Assembly (NCBI RefSeq): GCF_034190915.1 | Contig: NW_026947486.1 | Location: 100,979,123 to 101,043,122 of the forward strand | Direction: 5' to 3' | Length of the DNA stretch: 64,000 nucleotides | Source of the DNA: Cavia porcellus | Lineage: Eukaryota; Chordata; Mammalia; Rodentia; Caviidae | In this document: in pieces, positions 47,780-60,300 of the stretch | Position numbering within the stretch: the first letter of the stretch is position 1 | How the letters are laid out: the number at the start of each line of letters is the position of its first letter | Translations under genes and position numbers: made by a program | Notes under the pieces: generated by a model | What the model saw: only the letters and a program-made list of their open reading frames with translations | What the model was told of the DNA's origin: nothing | Databases searched by the model: none

Positions 47780-48485
47780 AGCCACAGTCTGTTTGAATTA
47801 CGTGGGCTAGGTGTTCCCACCCACCGCAGCACACCAGGGAGACACAGACCTGAGCAGTCTATGCCGGGCCTGCCCCTCCAGGTCAACCTACCGAAGGCTT
47901 CACTGCTAGGGTGCACCTCCAGGCGCTGGGACCTGGGTTTGGATAGCCTACTGGGTCTCCGTCAGTGGTGTCTCGCAGGCCAGGCACTCCCCACCAATCC
48001 TGCTTGAGAGGGGGATATGTGACTGAAGTCACTGCAGCATCTCATTCTGGGAAGTCTGCCCAGTCTGAGTATGTCCTCCGCTGAAGCCTCCTTCTCTATG
48101 GAGGGGTCCCCATCCACTCACTCACTGCAGGTCGATGCAGGGCACCTGGCCAGTCCCACTCCCAATTCCATTCAACGCTTCCCACTCTCAGAGCCTTCTC
48201 GCCTCTCTCCCCGCCGTGCTGACTGGGAAGCAGCAGTGGCTGCAAGAAATTCAAATCGCAGTTTCCAGTGGCATGGGGTCCGGCTTCCATGCTGAGACCT
48301 TATCTGTTCCTGCTGTATCACCGGGATTGCTTTTCCAGTTGGTTTCTCTTAATTTAGTTCATTCCTGGGTCGGCAAATAATATGCCCCCTTGCCTAGGAC
48401 TTCCTGCCCGGCACCATTCCTGGATTTCAAGTGCGATTTCTCAGAGAGCTTCTGAAGCTGCTGCTATCTATCCGCCATGTTCTCT
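47780..48485 (-). promoter_or_regulatory. 5'UTR of half-L1 H2 with YY1-like terminus
   Basis: GC-rich sequence unlike the monomers of L1 A and C. The minus-strand start contains AACATGGCGGAT, close to the YY1 consensus that directs start-site choice in primate L1. This suggests an internal promoter. Confidence 0.6.
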
Positions 48486-48500
48486 AGTGGGGATAATTTT
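48486..48500. repeat. Target-site duplication, right copy, of half-L1 H2
   Basis: agtggggataatttt, identical to 45,343-45,357. Confidence 0.9.
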
Positions 48501-48944
48501 GTTGAGAGGTGTAATGTTATATTTTTTGCTTAATTGTGTCTGTAATCTTGATGTCCAAGTTTTCCTACCAGTATTAATCAAATGAAAATGGCAATATCTA
48601 ATCCTCATGAGAGGGTGAAGAGGCATAGAAGTTATTTTTGTATTGACTAACAGCAAAAGATATGGATGATGTGAAACACTCACGTATGCCCTGTGTATGA
48701 AGATCTCATAGGAAACACACAGATTAAGTACTGAGAACTCTCAAGTTTTCTTTGATCAGTGGGTACCAATTTTTCCAACAACTTTTCCTAAACTTCTGAA
48801 GAAAAGCAGATGGGTCGGATGTAAAACTTGGTTTGACAATTGTTTTCTGTGAATTGCGTTCTATTTCATAGCTGGATACCAAAAAAAGGAGAGCAACATC
48901 GTTCTTTAATTTTCTAAACATTTAGTAGTTAACTTTTGATTGTT

Positions 48945-49045
48945 TTATAGAGTCTGGCTCAGTTCAGGCTGCTTTCAAACTCACTGTGTTACCCAGTATG
49001 TTCCCGAAGTGATCCTCCTGTCTCAGCTTCCCAAGTGTTGGCAGT
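48945..49045 (-). mobile_element. B1/Alu-like SINE fragment
   Basis: 'gctgctttcaaactcactgt', 'gtgatcctcctgtctcagc' and 'ttcccaagtgttggcag', in reverse orientation. Confidence 0.7.
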
Positions 49046-49286
49046 TAATTTTTAATGCAGGAGAAGCAAGTCAGGAACTTCTCATTTCATTTTGTATTTG
49101 CTATATGATTTTGTCCTTGACATGTCCTTTCTTTGTCTCCTCTCAGTGCTCTTGTAAAGATGATCTGTTCACTGGTTTTGTAGCAAAGTTAATAGGGCTT
49201 CAGTTGTCACCAGTGTGGTGTGGGTGTCCCACACAGGAGTAAGTGTGTGTAGACAAAATGCTGACCAGTGAGTTGAAGGAGGTTGC

Positions 49287-49710
49287 ATGTTTGACCTCCA
49301 TTTTGAGGCTGTTGGGGAGCCTAAAGGATCTGTGAAAGAGAACTTCATTCAAAGTAAGCAATACAGCCTACAAATGAAGCATCTTTGTGCTGAGTTTTCT
49401 CACCAGCGTTTCCAGAGCTCCCGTTTTTCTCAAGCACCTGGACTAGTAGAGGCTGTCAGTCAAATTAAGAAATTATGCCATCAGTGGCTGAGGCAAGATA
49501 TCCATTTCAAAGAGCAGATGTTGGAGCTGCTGGCGCTGCAGCAGTGCCTGCCCATGCTGCCCAGGGCAGTGCAGAGATGGGCACAGAGGCATCATCCACA
49601 GAACATCAGACAGGCTGTGGTCCTGGTAGGATGCTGGCAGAGAGCAGCAAGTGCATCAAAGAATGCCATAAGAGAACAGATTCCTTCAATGGTATGTAGC
49701 ATGAAATAGG
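49287..49710 (+). pseudogene. SCAN-domain coding fragment, apparently decayed
   Basis: An open frame of 140 codons. Residues about 45-110 read as a SCAN domain, the leucine-rich dimerisation module found at the N-terminus of many C2H2 zinc-finger regulators: SRFSQAPGLVEAVSQIKKLC, then HQWLRQDIHFKEQMLELLAL, then LPMLPRAVQRWAQRHHPQN. After QAVVLV the expected acidic helix is not in this frame but can be followed in the +1 frame, which indicates a 1-base frameshift near 49,630. A donor-like gtatgt occurs at 49,692. No zinc-finger exon or KRAB box is seen downstream within the window. It is probably a relic or an isolated exon of a SCAN gene; the family member cannot be named. Confidence 0.7.
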
Positions 49711-51355
49711 ATTGAGTGAATATATCTGGGTGGGACTTATCAGGGTATGAGAGGGAGGAAGTCACATTTCTCCTGTCCTGTTAGGATAGTCAAACAGGAT
49801 ATGAAATGACAGTTCTGCAGCTAAGGTGGTCCACAGGTTTCACAATTTCGGGTGAAAGGTTTTCTACCTTTGTAGAGCAAAACTGCATTTTTATCTCTTT
49901 AGATCCAAGATGCATTCATAGTAGTGGGCTTAGTCTGGCATGGATAAGGATGCAAGAGCTTAAGTCTTAGGAACAGGGATAAAAGACAGGAGAGAGTTGA
50001 TAATCATGTCAACAGGCTCTGTGCACTTCTAGAACGCACTTAGCATTCCAGAAAGTCAACTTTTTGATAAAAAATGAGGCAGAAGCAGAATGTCAGAGAG
50101 AGCAAATGCTGTGAGTTTTGGAAACCAACAGAAAGTTCTGTGGAAAGCACTTTCTTTAATCCGGTTCGCACTGATGTCAAGTGAGGAGTGTGCAGCCAGT
50201 GCTGTCAGTCTGGCGGTTGTCAGAAGGTGAAGCAGTGAACCTTTGTCTCCACCTCACTGTCAGTCCTAAACCCAGTGAAGCTCATGGAGCCTGAAGTGCC
50301 ACCTGCCGGAAGGAAGGAGGAGTGCGGCCTCCACAGCTTCCAGCAGGCCAAGAGCCACGGGGGGTACAGAGGCACCAGAGATGGGATCCTGCAAGTATAA
50401 ATGATCAAACACAGCAGAAGAGGAGAGCCCGAATAGGCCACTTACCATGGAAGCAGTTAGAAGTTGTCAAAGAACCGTCCCTTTACCTGGGGGTTCTCAC
50501 AGCTTCACAGTTACTAGAGGAATGGCCACAGCCGAGTTTGCGTTATACGGATCACTCCATGGTCTCATGCATTATCAAGTAAATTTAGAGCTCATCGAGT
50601 GTGAGAAAAGGAGACCCAGGGAAAAGTGATACTGGATTTAGTTGTGACAGAAATGCTAACACACTCAGAGCCATATTCAAAGAACACGTAGAGACCCCGC
50701 CCAACCTGTGCTACCCAGCTGTGCCACACTCCAAGGTCCTGATTCCCAGGGTGTCACAAAACTGCTGAAGAGAGTCACCCGTGAGATGCCTGCTGTCAGC
50801 AAGTTCATTTTCTCCTTCTTTGGTTCCCCTGGTAGTAATGATGGTACTGGAATAACCCTGGGCAAATACCAGCAATAACATTTTATTCAGAACTGAGCAT
50901 TAAATGTATCTTGCTTAAATAGTACCTATGATACAATGTAGACTCAAACATACAAATAAATGGCCACAAAAGATACTTTGAGTGTCATGAATATTTATGA
51001 TTTTAAGATAAGAAACATTCTAGTTTCTCAGAATAAATAGAAAAATGTTTATTTAAATCTCCACAAAATTTATAAGCAATTTTCCCAGTTTTCTTTATCG
51101 CCTTGACGGAAAACAGAGCTGGGTTTAGTTGTATAAAAATGTGACTGTTTCAGTTACTTCTTGTATCATTTTTTTAGATCAGATGTCTCAAACTCTACCA
51201 GTACTTCTGAAATTGAAAGATTCTTGTTATATTTAGCTAGTCTGGCTTCTTCAGTTTTAATTTTTGAAGGTTAGATTAGATGGGTCAGTATTTCTATAGA
51301 CTTCTGTTAATTTCACTCAAAAAATTGGCTTTTATTTGGGACTTAATTATGTCTT
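49711..51355. other. Unannotated interval after the SCAN fragment
   Basis: No zinc-finger linkers (TGEKP), KRAB or other recognisable coding domain. GC-rich patches at 50,220-50,420 and 50,690-50,790 could be exonic or LTR-derived, but nothing supports either. Confidence 0.35.
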
Positions 51356-51357
51356 TT

Positions 51358-51508
51358 CTAGCCAGGCATGGTGAAACATACAGGCAATCTCAGCAACTGG
51401 AAGGCTGAGACAGGAGGATCTTTGAGAGTCTTGAGGCCATGCTGGGCTACAGTGTGAGGCCAAGGCGAGCCTCTACTACATAATGAGACCCTGTGTCAAA
51501 AACAAATC
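51358..51508 (+). mobile_element. B1/Alu-like SINE
   Basis: 'agccaggcatggtgaaacat', 'ggctgagacaggaggatctt' and 'cataatgagaccctgtgtc', ending in caaaaacaaa. Confidence 0.85.
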
Positions 51509-51509
51509 T

Positions 51510-52650
51510 GCCTGCTAACTTTTGGCATAATGCTAAAAATGGGCTTCATAAATGCCCAATAAAAATTTCAATGAGTTTATAGAAAAGAATATTTTCTAAC
51601 AGTATAGTAATGCATTCTGCAGTATAGTTTTTCAACTGTAAGTAGATTTTGTATAAATTCATAATAATTTGATAGAAATGGCATCTCTAAAGGTAAAACA
51701 AAACACTGAATTGTTTCCTACTCATCAGTATTACCACATCTTCCTGTGTGTATGGGTGCTGTTACTGAGCCCCAAGATTGAGCTCCTGGCTGTGATAGTT
51801 GGTCATTTAAACAAACACCACTTGAACGTTGTGATCATCCTACACAGCGGAAATGGAGCACAGTTACTAACGTTGCTAACAGCTAGGAAGAATTATAAAG
51901 CTGTCCACCAGAGTCACTCCTGCCCAAAAGTATGCTTTCTATCACACAGTTCTATTTGAGAGATAAATATGTTTAATGTTTGTGATCTTATAATGTGAGT
52001 GACATATCTGTATTTGAAGGAGGAAGTAATATAGGGTAGTGTCTCATTTATATACAGCAATTAATATTTTAAAATACAGGTTTTCATCTAAAGTATGGAT
52101 TCATTATGTATTTTCAAGACAGTAGTTCTATGTGTTAATGAGAGGTCTCTTGAAATTCAAGAAAAGGGAAATTGTTCACTCTCAGGTGCCACGTCCTTAT
52201 GGGCATAACTCTTAGTTTAGGGGAATACCTACGGAATGTGTGGCTCTTTTAAACTAAAGATTACCTGGCAAACACTCAATAGTTGTCATGCAGAAAAGTA
52301 CTTCTGAGTTTAAAGGCATAGTATGCCAGAGACAAATTAATGAGTGACTTTGTTGCTTGAGGCATTTTGCGTGTGTTCTATGCTGTGCCAACTGTAAACA
52401 TATGTAGCCATCGAAGGTGTGTACAAGAAACAGAACTCTACTAATACTGGGAAATCACATGGAATTGTAAAGAAATAAATGCATATTGTCCTTTATTCAA
52501 TGAAATAAAATAAAATGAAAATCAAAGTGCAATCATTCAACACAAGGAGCAACCCCAAGGTAAGTTAGGGACCTTATAATGTTTTAAAAATAAACTTTTC
52601 AACTTGCTTTTTGGACATTGGTTTCTCTTTATAATGAATGTAGCATATCA
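51510..52650. other. Unannotated interval
   Basis: AT-rich, with no gene or repeat recognised beyond short A-rich stretches. Confidence 0.35.
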
Positions 52651-52849
52651 ATACAGGGTGCTAATGAACAAGGAAACTAGAGGTAAAGTAAAATAGTACA
52701 TGGAAACTATTATTTCTGCACTGTTATCTTAAAGTGCTCTAAATCACTTTAGAGATATGGAGCTCAGGCATTATTTTACCAACTTGTGGGTACAATATGT
52801 ATGCATGAGCATGTTTACCAATGTTTACTAAAGTTTTAAAACTATTTCT

Positions 52850-53400
52850 TGGGCGGGGTATAGTGATGCATGCCTGTAATCTGAGCACTCAGCAAGCTGA
52901 AGCAGGAAGATGACCATGAGTTTGAGGCCAGCCTGGGCTACTGTCTTAGTTACTTTTCACTCATCGTTGAGACAAAATTCCTGATGCCTAAATTTAAGGT
53001 AGGGCAGGTTTATTTAGCTCACAGTTTGTGGAGGTTTCCTTCCATAATTGGCTGATTCCAAGGCAGAGAGGTGTGGCACAGGGACAAGGTTTCATGGCAT
53101 CGTGGCAGTGAAGACAGCAGAGGGAAAAACAGCAAAAGGACAAAGGGGAGGAGTGAGCCTCTTTCTTTCTCTTACATTTTGTGCAGGCTACCTAGGATGG
53201 GTGCAGCACTCATACCACGAATCCTAGCACTAGACAAGGAATGAGACAAACTCTAGAGTCAGCTCCCTCCCATACAGCCAGCCTCCCATGAGACTTTGGA
53301 GGCATCTAGACACTAACCATGACAACTAAAAAGTAAATTTAAGGCCATCCTGACTGCCTAGCAAAACCCTGCCCCTCCCCACAAAAAAATCAGAAGCAAA
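52850..53400 (+). mobile_element. B1/Alu-like SINE split by a MaLR LTR
   Basis: The SINE head is at 52,850-52,941 ('gcatgcctgtaatctgagc', 'gaggccagcctgggcta') and its tail at 53,337-53,400 ('aaggccatcctgactgcc', A-rich end). The LTR at 52,942-53,324 sits between them. Confidence 0.75.
52942..53324 (-). mobile_element. MaLR-type solo LTR
   Basis: The plus strand starts tgtcttagttacttttcac and ends aaccatgaca. On the minus strand it begins TGTCATGG, ends AAGACA and has the AATAAA signal in 'gctaaataaacctgcc', about 70 bases from the end. It belongs to the same family as 31,365-31,755. Confidence 0.8.
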
Positions 53401-54035
53401 AAAGTCCTCATCAGTTTCATGAGTGTCAGTGATTTCAGCATATCACTAGATTTTAAACTATTGTTCTGTTTGAAGTCACTGTTTCTCTATCTGCAGGCAG
53501 AGGTTTTCCCTTGTGAGTGCCTTACTGATGCACTCTGAGTCCCTTTATCAGGACTCTTTGATGTGGCTGTGTCACCTCTGTAACCAGTGGTACTGATTTT
53601 GTTAATTAAACCCACAATTTCCTTGTTTCTTCATGTCAGTTGCAAAGGTACAATGCTCCGTTTTTAGGAGTTTGCTGCTTTTTACAATTTTTCCAATTAG
53701 ATTTGAGACATTTAGAGGCACTGTTGCTGGGTTTTTACATGGAGCAGACTTACTTGGTGTGAGGACTGCAAGACCAGCACAACTTCTCCAAGACACGTGG
53801 CTCCTGTCAGTGGCCCTGCAGTGTTTGAGGCAGACCCATTACATCTGCCAATAACGTGTGAAGCAGGGGACAGATGCAAAATATCCGAAAGCTCATGCTC
53901 TCGGTTGTTGCACTTTAGTGTTTTGCATGCACTTCCTAATGTTTATAAAAGTGTTTATTCATGTAAATATTGAATTCCTAATCCCACTAGAAATGTAGCA
54001 AGTATATTGGCATACAGATAATGGAGACAGCCTTG

Positions 54036-54092
54036 TAAGCTTCTCTCTTTCTATCTGTCTTTCTGTCTCTCTTTTTCCCTCTCTCTGTAGAT
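54036..54092. repeat. CT-rich simple repeat
   Basis: A run of ctctctttctatctgtcttt-type sequence in copy 2; the copy-1 counterpart near 16,365 is much shorter. Confidence 0.7.
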
Positions 54093-55414
54093 TTGATTTT
54101 CTCTCTCTTCTGTTGAATTCTAGGAATTATTATTGAATAGTGTTTTTCTGTGTCACAAGCAATAATTATCTACTTTTTGATGCTACTTGAATTTAATTCA
54201 GCTAAAGAGAATTCTTGATGGTCAGGGCCCGAACACAGTCAGTTTTCTCTGGTTGTAGCTGTGAAGAGCTCACTGTGTAACAGGGAGAAACTGAGTACAT
54301 GAGAAGGATGTGACAACACTCAGGGAGAGTGGCTGCTCAGAGGAGATCTGCAAGGGTGCCAGCGCTGAGCACTGTCCACTTGAAACTGCCACCCCTGTGG
54401 CTTCTGGTATGGCTGGATTTTGAAAAATGAATAGAAGTTTAAATAAACTTATACCTGCCTAAGTGAGATGAGCTGCCATTTAGCTTGGCTAAAAAGGAAG
54501 ATGCAGTTTCAGAGGCACCAAATCGCCAAAACCAATGGCAGCTTTCAAAATCCTGGTACTCTAAAAGGACACAAGCAAGAAAATGGTGTTGGTTTTTGAG
54601 TGCCTGCGTCACTATGTCCCAAGAGAGGCTTCCATCACATTTGGATTCTAGTGAGGGATCCCCTCACCCATCACCCAAATTCATGCACTGTTACCCGCTC
54701 TGCTCTTCAGGACTCAGCCTGGTTACCTGTTGGCAAATTTCGGGCGGTGTGACCTTTGCAGTTGTCAGCATTTCGGGGCAACCCACTTAAGAGAGGACAC
54801 TTGCATTCAGACCTGAAGGTAAGAGGAAGCGAGCTGGGGAAAGTTTTGCAAACCAGGGGAGATGAAAGACCGAGTCCTGAGGAGGATCAGTCCTGTCCTG
54901 TCCCAGCACCTAGAGAGAGGACAGGATGGTTGGAGAGTGGGGAACAAGTGTGCTGTGACCCGCATGAAGAGTATGAGGAATCTCATCAATGGCAAGGCCA
55001 CCAGGTGAGATGGAAACTAATCCTGTGCTAAGTACAATCCTCCAATGTCAATCTCTAAGGCATCTCAGGGCTGATGTTTCCATTTGTTCACATCCTACAT
55101 TTTTGAGGGATGCCTTTCAACAGCTTTGTCTTTGCAAATTTCATATCCAGTTTTAACACTCTAAAAGCTGCAAAACTGAAGTTTGTTGCTACATTTGAAA
55201 TTTCCTATGAAATATTTCCAACCACTTTTAGTGATTTTATATGTGTTGCTAAAATTGAAAGCACTACTGTAATAGAAAACAAAACCCAACCCCTGTGGTA
55301 GCAGGAGTCAGGGTTGATTCACACAGCTGTCCTTCAGAGGCTCATGTACTCCTGACATCGTATTGATCGGCACAGCGGAAACAAGAACCTAATGTAGCCA
55401 CACAAGGTCAGAAT

Positions 55415-55805
55415 CACTTTTTTTTTATTTAAAGAAAGACAGAACAAAATAGAAAACAGGAAGAAATACTACACAGTTTCAAAGAAAAGAAATACACAGT
55501 AATAAGTCACTAGGTGATGTAACATATTGTCCCCCTATAAATAGTTGTTCAAGGTACACAAGTGGAACATACAAATGGGATTTCAACCAGGAAGACTGCA
55601 AACAGTTCTGTTCAACTGTCCAACAAAAACTAAGTATTATGGCTATGAATCCTATACACTTAGACGTGTACGCGTTTATCCATATCTTCATTTATGTTGA
55701 GACATAACAGGGCATATTAGATTAAAATCCTTCCAAACAAAGATTAATAATATTGCTGGATTTCACATCATAACATTCTAGAATCAGGATTGAGTACTGC
55801 AGTGC
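55415..55805 (-). mobile_element. 5'-truncated L1 3' end
   Basis: About 390 bases of L1 3'UTR in reverse orientation, starting at the T-run at 55,418 and containing 'gttgttcaaggtacacaa' and 'gcaaacagttctgttcaa'. It is a short insertion next to L1 copy C. Confidence 0.75.
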
Positions 55806-57339
55806 CACTTTCTTTTTTTTTTAATTTTATTTAAGAGGAAAAAGAGAAAAACACAAAACAAAACAAAGTGGTGTAAGGGTACACATAATACAGAACTACA
55901 AAAAAAATAATGTAACAGTAAGAAATCACCTGTTAATAGATTACATATTATCATCTTGGAAATAGTTGCTCAAATCACAGTATCAAAGAATACAAAGTGG
56001 ACATTCAAACAGAGAGACTGCAAACAGCTGTGTTCAATGATCCAAAAACATTGATACAGTCAGCTATTTAACACCCCTAAACACACTTGCTGTTATATCC
56101 GTTAGAGCTCTTTTTTTTCCCCCTCTCTTTTTTACAACAAAATTTACACATTTTGGATTTTATTACTCCTTAGTGCTTATTACTTTTTTGGGGGGAGAGA
56201 GAATAAAGTCAAATAGGGCAGAACAAAGCTGTCAGTCAAAAACCAAGGATAGACATAGCACATGATGTAGAACAGAGTACAAGGTTATCAACAATGGTTA
56301 TCAACGTTGTCTCTTGTTTCCTTAAAAAGAATTGTCTATCTCATTAGATATTATAAAGTTGGATAAAACAGTAGAGAACAAGACCAATAAAACTTAGGCA
56401 TTGTAAACATTACAGGACTTCCAAAGGAGAAAATAGTCAAACCAGAATGGGCATTTTCGTGAATCTTATTGCCTTCAAAGTAGTTGCCTATACCCTCAAA
56501 CTTGATACTATCATACAGAATGGAACAGAGTCTAATCAGTCAAAACAAGATAGTGGGAGTATTACAGGACTTCAAAACAAGTTAATAGGAAATCGAAAAG
56601 AGTTACTATTATATATCCTAATTTTTAAAATTTTTCCCCTTAATTAAAACAAACATAAGAAATAACTAAATAATTTTTTTAAAGAATAAGTAAGAGATTG
56701 AGTTACAACAGGACATAACAATATAACAATAGAGGTCAAAGCATGACTGTTTCAGCAACCTAGTGCTTCACCACCAAATAACCCGATTTAATAGTAGTTA
56801 CCATAGTGTCTGTCTTTTTCCTTGAAATATTTGGATAAGACTTCATATACTATAGCTTCAAATATTTCCATATCAAGAAGCCCAGAATAAAGACTTTTCA
56901 ATTAATAAGTGAAAAATTTATAAGGCTTCAAGGCCACATAATGGGAAATCATGATTACCACATATTTTTATATATTTGAATCATTACTTACATTAGGGAA
57001 ATTATTCGGTATACACACATGTGAGATTGATTTATTTCAATTATGAGTATGGTCTCAAGCTGCGCCCATTTATTGATAAATATCTCAATGTGATCCTTCT
57101 TTATAGGTGAATAATACTCCCATTGTATAGAAATACCACAACTTTTTTATCCATTCCTCAGTTTATGGACACTTGGGTTGTTTCCAAGATCTGGCGATTA
57201 CAAATTGTGCTGCTACAAACATAGGTGCACATGTATCACTGTGGTATGATGATTTCAGTTTTTCTGGGAATATGCCTAGAAGTGGAATAGCTGGAATAAA
57301 TGGGATTTCCAGTCCCAACTTTTTGAGAAATCTCCAGAC

Positions 57340-60300
57340 TGACCTTCACAAAGGTTGTACCAGTCTACACTCCCACCAACAGTGTAGGAGAGTTCCTTTT
57401 TCCCCACAGCCACTCCAGCATTTGTTACTGTTGGTTTTCTTGATCCTGGCCATTCTTTCAGGAGTGAGATGGTATCTCAGTGTGGTTTTAATTTGCATTT
57501 CTCTAATGACCAATGATGATGAGCATTTTTTCATGTATTTATTTGCCATTTGCATTTCTTCATCTGAGAATTGCGTATTCATCTCAGATGCCCATTTTTG
57601 GATTGGATCTTTGAATTTTGGAGGTCTGAGTTTCTTTAATTCTTTATATGTTTTAGACAAGAGTCCCTTGTCTGAGAGAGAGTTCACTAAAATCTTTTCC
57701 CAGTTTGTGGGATTTCTTTTCACTATGCTGGAGATTTCTTTTGACATGCAGAAACTTTTTTTTTTTTTTTTTTTTTTTTGGCTTTTTCGTTTTTTTATCG
57801 GTACCAGGGATTGAACTCATGACTGCCTGCTTTCAAGGCCGGCGCTTATGCCGCTGAGCTAAATCCCCAGCCCCCAGAAACTTTTTAATAAGAAGTGGTC
57901 CCAGTTATTGATTCTGGGAAGTATTTCCCGTGCGGTTTGAGTCCTGTTCATGAATTCTCTACCTACTCCTATGTCTCCAGGGTTTCTACCCAATTTGTCT
58001 TTCAATAGATTTAGTGTTTCTGTTTTAATATTCAGATCTTTGACCCATTTAGATTTTAATTTAGTACATGGTGATAGACATGGGTCTAGCGTTAGTTCTC
58101 GGCAAATGGAGAGCCAGTTTTTCCAGCACCATTTATTAAAGAGACTGTCGTTCTTCCAGTGAACCTGCTTGGCTCCTTTATCAAAGATAAGGTGGTTGAG
58201 TGTGTTTGTAGTTGTGGTTGTATCTTCTAATCTATTCCATTGATCTTCGGCTCTGTTTTGATTCCAATACCATGTTGATTTTACTATTGTTGCTTTGTAG
58301 TATAACTTCAAGTCAGGGATTGTGATGCCTCCTGCTTTGTCTTTGCTGCTTAGAATTGCCTTTGCGATTCTAGGTCTCTTCTGGTTCAAGATGAAATGTA
58401 GGAGTTATTTCTCTAGATCTATAAGGTATGTTGATGGTATTTCTATTGGGATTGCATTGAATCTGTATAACAGTTTTGGGAGAATGGCCATCTTAACAAT
58501 GTTTGTTCTTCGTATCCATGAGCAAGGGATGTCTTTCCATTTTCTGAGATCATCTTCATTTTCCTTTTTCAGTGTATTATAATTTTCACTGTATAAGTCT
58601 TCCACTTCTTTCGTAAGAGTAATTCCTAAATATTTCACTTTTTGCTTGCTAATGTGAATAGTCCAGTTTCTCTTATTTCCCTCTCTGTGATTTTGTTGTT
58701 CATGTATAGGAATGCTATTGATTTCTGAGTACTGATTTCGTATGCAGCCACATTACTGAATTTATTTATTGTATCTAAGAGTCTTTCAATGGAGTTTAGG
58801 CGGTCTTCTATGTAGAGTATCATGTCATCTGCAAACAATGATAATTTAACTTCTTCTTTTCCTATCTTTACCCCTTTTATTTCTCTTTCTTGCCTAATTG
58901 CTCTGGCTAGTACTTCCAATACTATATTAAATAGGAGTGGTGATAAAGGACATCCTTGTCTTGTGCCTGATTTTCAAGTAAAGGCTTTCAATTTTTGGCC
59001 ATTTAGTATGATGCTGGCTGTTGGTTTGTCATAAATGGCCTTTATTATATTGAGGTAAAGACCATCTATTCCAATTTTCTGTAAAGTTTTTATCATGAAT
59101 AAATGTTGGACCTTGTCGAAGGCTTTTTCTGCATGTATAGAAATGATTATGTGATTCTTATTTTTGGCTTTATTGATATGGTGAATTACATTTATTGATT
59201 TGCATATGTTGACCCATCCTTGCATTCCTGGGATGAATCCCACTTGGTCTTGGTGTATAATTTTCTTGATGATTTTCTGGATCCTATTTGCCAATATTTT
59301 ATTGAGGATTTTTGCATCTGTGTTCATTAGGGAGATGGGTCTATAGTTCTCTTTTTTAGTTGGGTCTTTCTCAGGTTTTGGTACTAGAGTCATATTTGCT
59401 TCCAGGAATGACTTAGGAAGGATTGCTTCCCTTTCAATTTCATTGAATAGTTTGAGGAGTGTCGGCATTAGATCTTCTTTGTATTTCTTGTAGAATTCTG
59501 CAGTGAATCTATCTGGGCCTGGGCTCTTCTTGGTGGGTAAGGACTTAATTACATTTTCAATTTTATTAACAGAGATTGGGTTTTTCAGCAGTTTTACATC
59601 CTCTTGATCTAGCTTTGGTACTTCATATGCTTCTAAGAATCTGTTTATTTCTTCTGTGTTATCAAACTTTTGAGAGTAGAGGTTTTCGAAATAGGTGTTG
59701 ATGATCTTCTATATTTCTATTGGGTCTGTAGTGATTTCACCTTTTTCATTTTTTATTGCATGAATTTGAGCTTTTTCTTCCCTTTTTAAAATAAGGTTGG
59801 CTAGGGGCTTAACGATTTTATTTATTCTTTCAAAGAACCAACTCTTTGATTCGTTGATTCTTTGGATTGTTTTCTTAGTCTCTATTGCATTGATTTCTGC
59901 TCTGATTTTTATAATTTCCTCTCTTCTTTTGGCTTTGGGCTTCACTTGCTCTTCTTTTTTTAGCTGTTTGAGGTGTAGCATCAAGTTATTTATTTGTATT
60001 CGTTCTGTTTTCCTGATGTGGGAACTCAGTGCAATGAATTTTCCTCTCAGGACGGCATTCATGGCATCCCACAGATTCCGGTAAGTTGTATCTGCATTTT
60101 CATTTTCTTTTAGGTATTGTTTAATTTCTTCTTTAATTTCTTCTGTGACCCACTGATTACTCAAGAGTGTGTTATTCAGTTTCCATGTGTTTGAGGGATT
60201 TCTGCAGTATCTTTTATCATTAATTTCTAATTTCAGAGCGCTATGATCCGATAACATGCAAGGGATGATTTCAGCTCTTTTGCATTTGTTTAAATATGTT

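Larger units (their letters stand above)
45358..48485 (-). mobile_element. Half-L1 (HAL1-like) copy H2, complete and ORF2-less
   Basis: A 3.1-kb antisense element bounded by a perfect 15-bp target-site duplication. Minus-strand order: 5'UTR from 48,485 (starting agagaacatggcggatag), ORF1 remnant (about 46,680-47,650), half-L1-specific linker (about 46,613-46,690) and L1-type 3'UTR (45,358-46,612) ending at a T-run. There is no endonuclease or reverse transcriptase. The 3'UTR matches those of L1 C (from 55,830) and L1 A, so L1 proteins could have recognised it. The exact duplication and YY1-like site at the 5' terminus argue that this is a complete insertion and not a later deletion of an L1. 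Confidence 0.82.
52660..55410. repeat. Duplicated segment, copy 2
   Basis: Aligns with about 15,020-18,250 through shared blocks ('atggagctcaggcat', 'gaggactgcaaga', 'tgtcccaagagaggcttcc', 'gagagaggacaggatgg'). It includes the same B1-like SINE and MaLR LTR, and lacks the solo LTR found in copy 1 at 16,996. The right end is cut by an L1 3'-end insertion at 55,415. Confidence 0.8.

Noticed and set aside
45358..48485. Full L1 later shortened by deletion of ORF2
   Set aside because: The target duplication is perfect, the linker and ORF1 tail are shared with copy H1, and the 5' end looks native; insertion as a half-L1 fits better, though one copy alone could not prove it.
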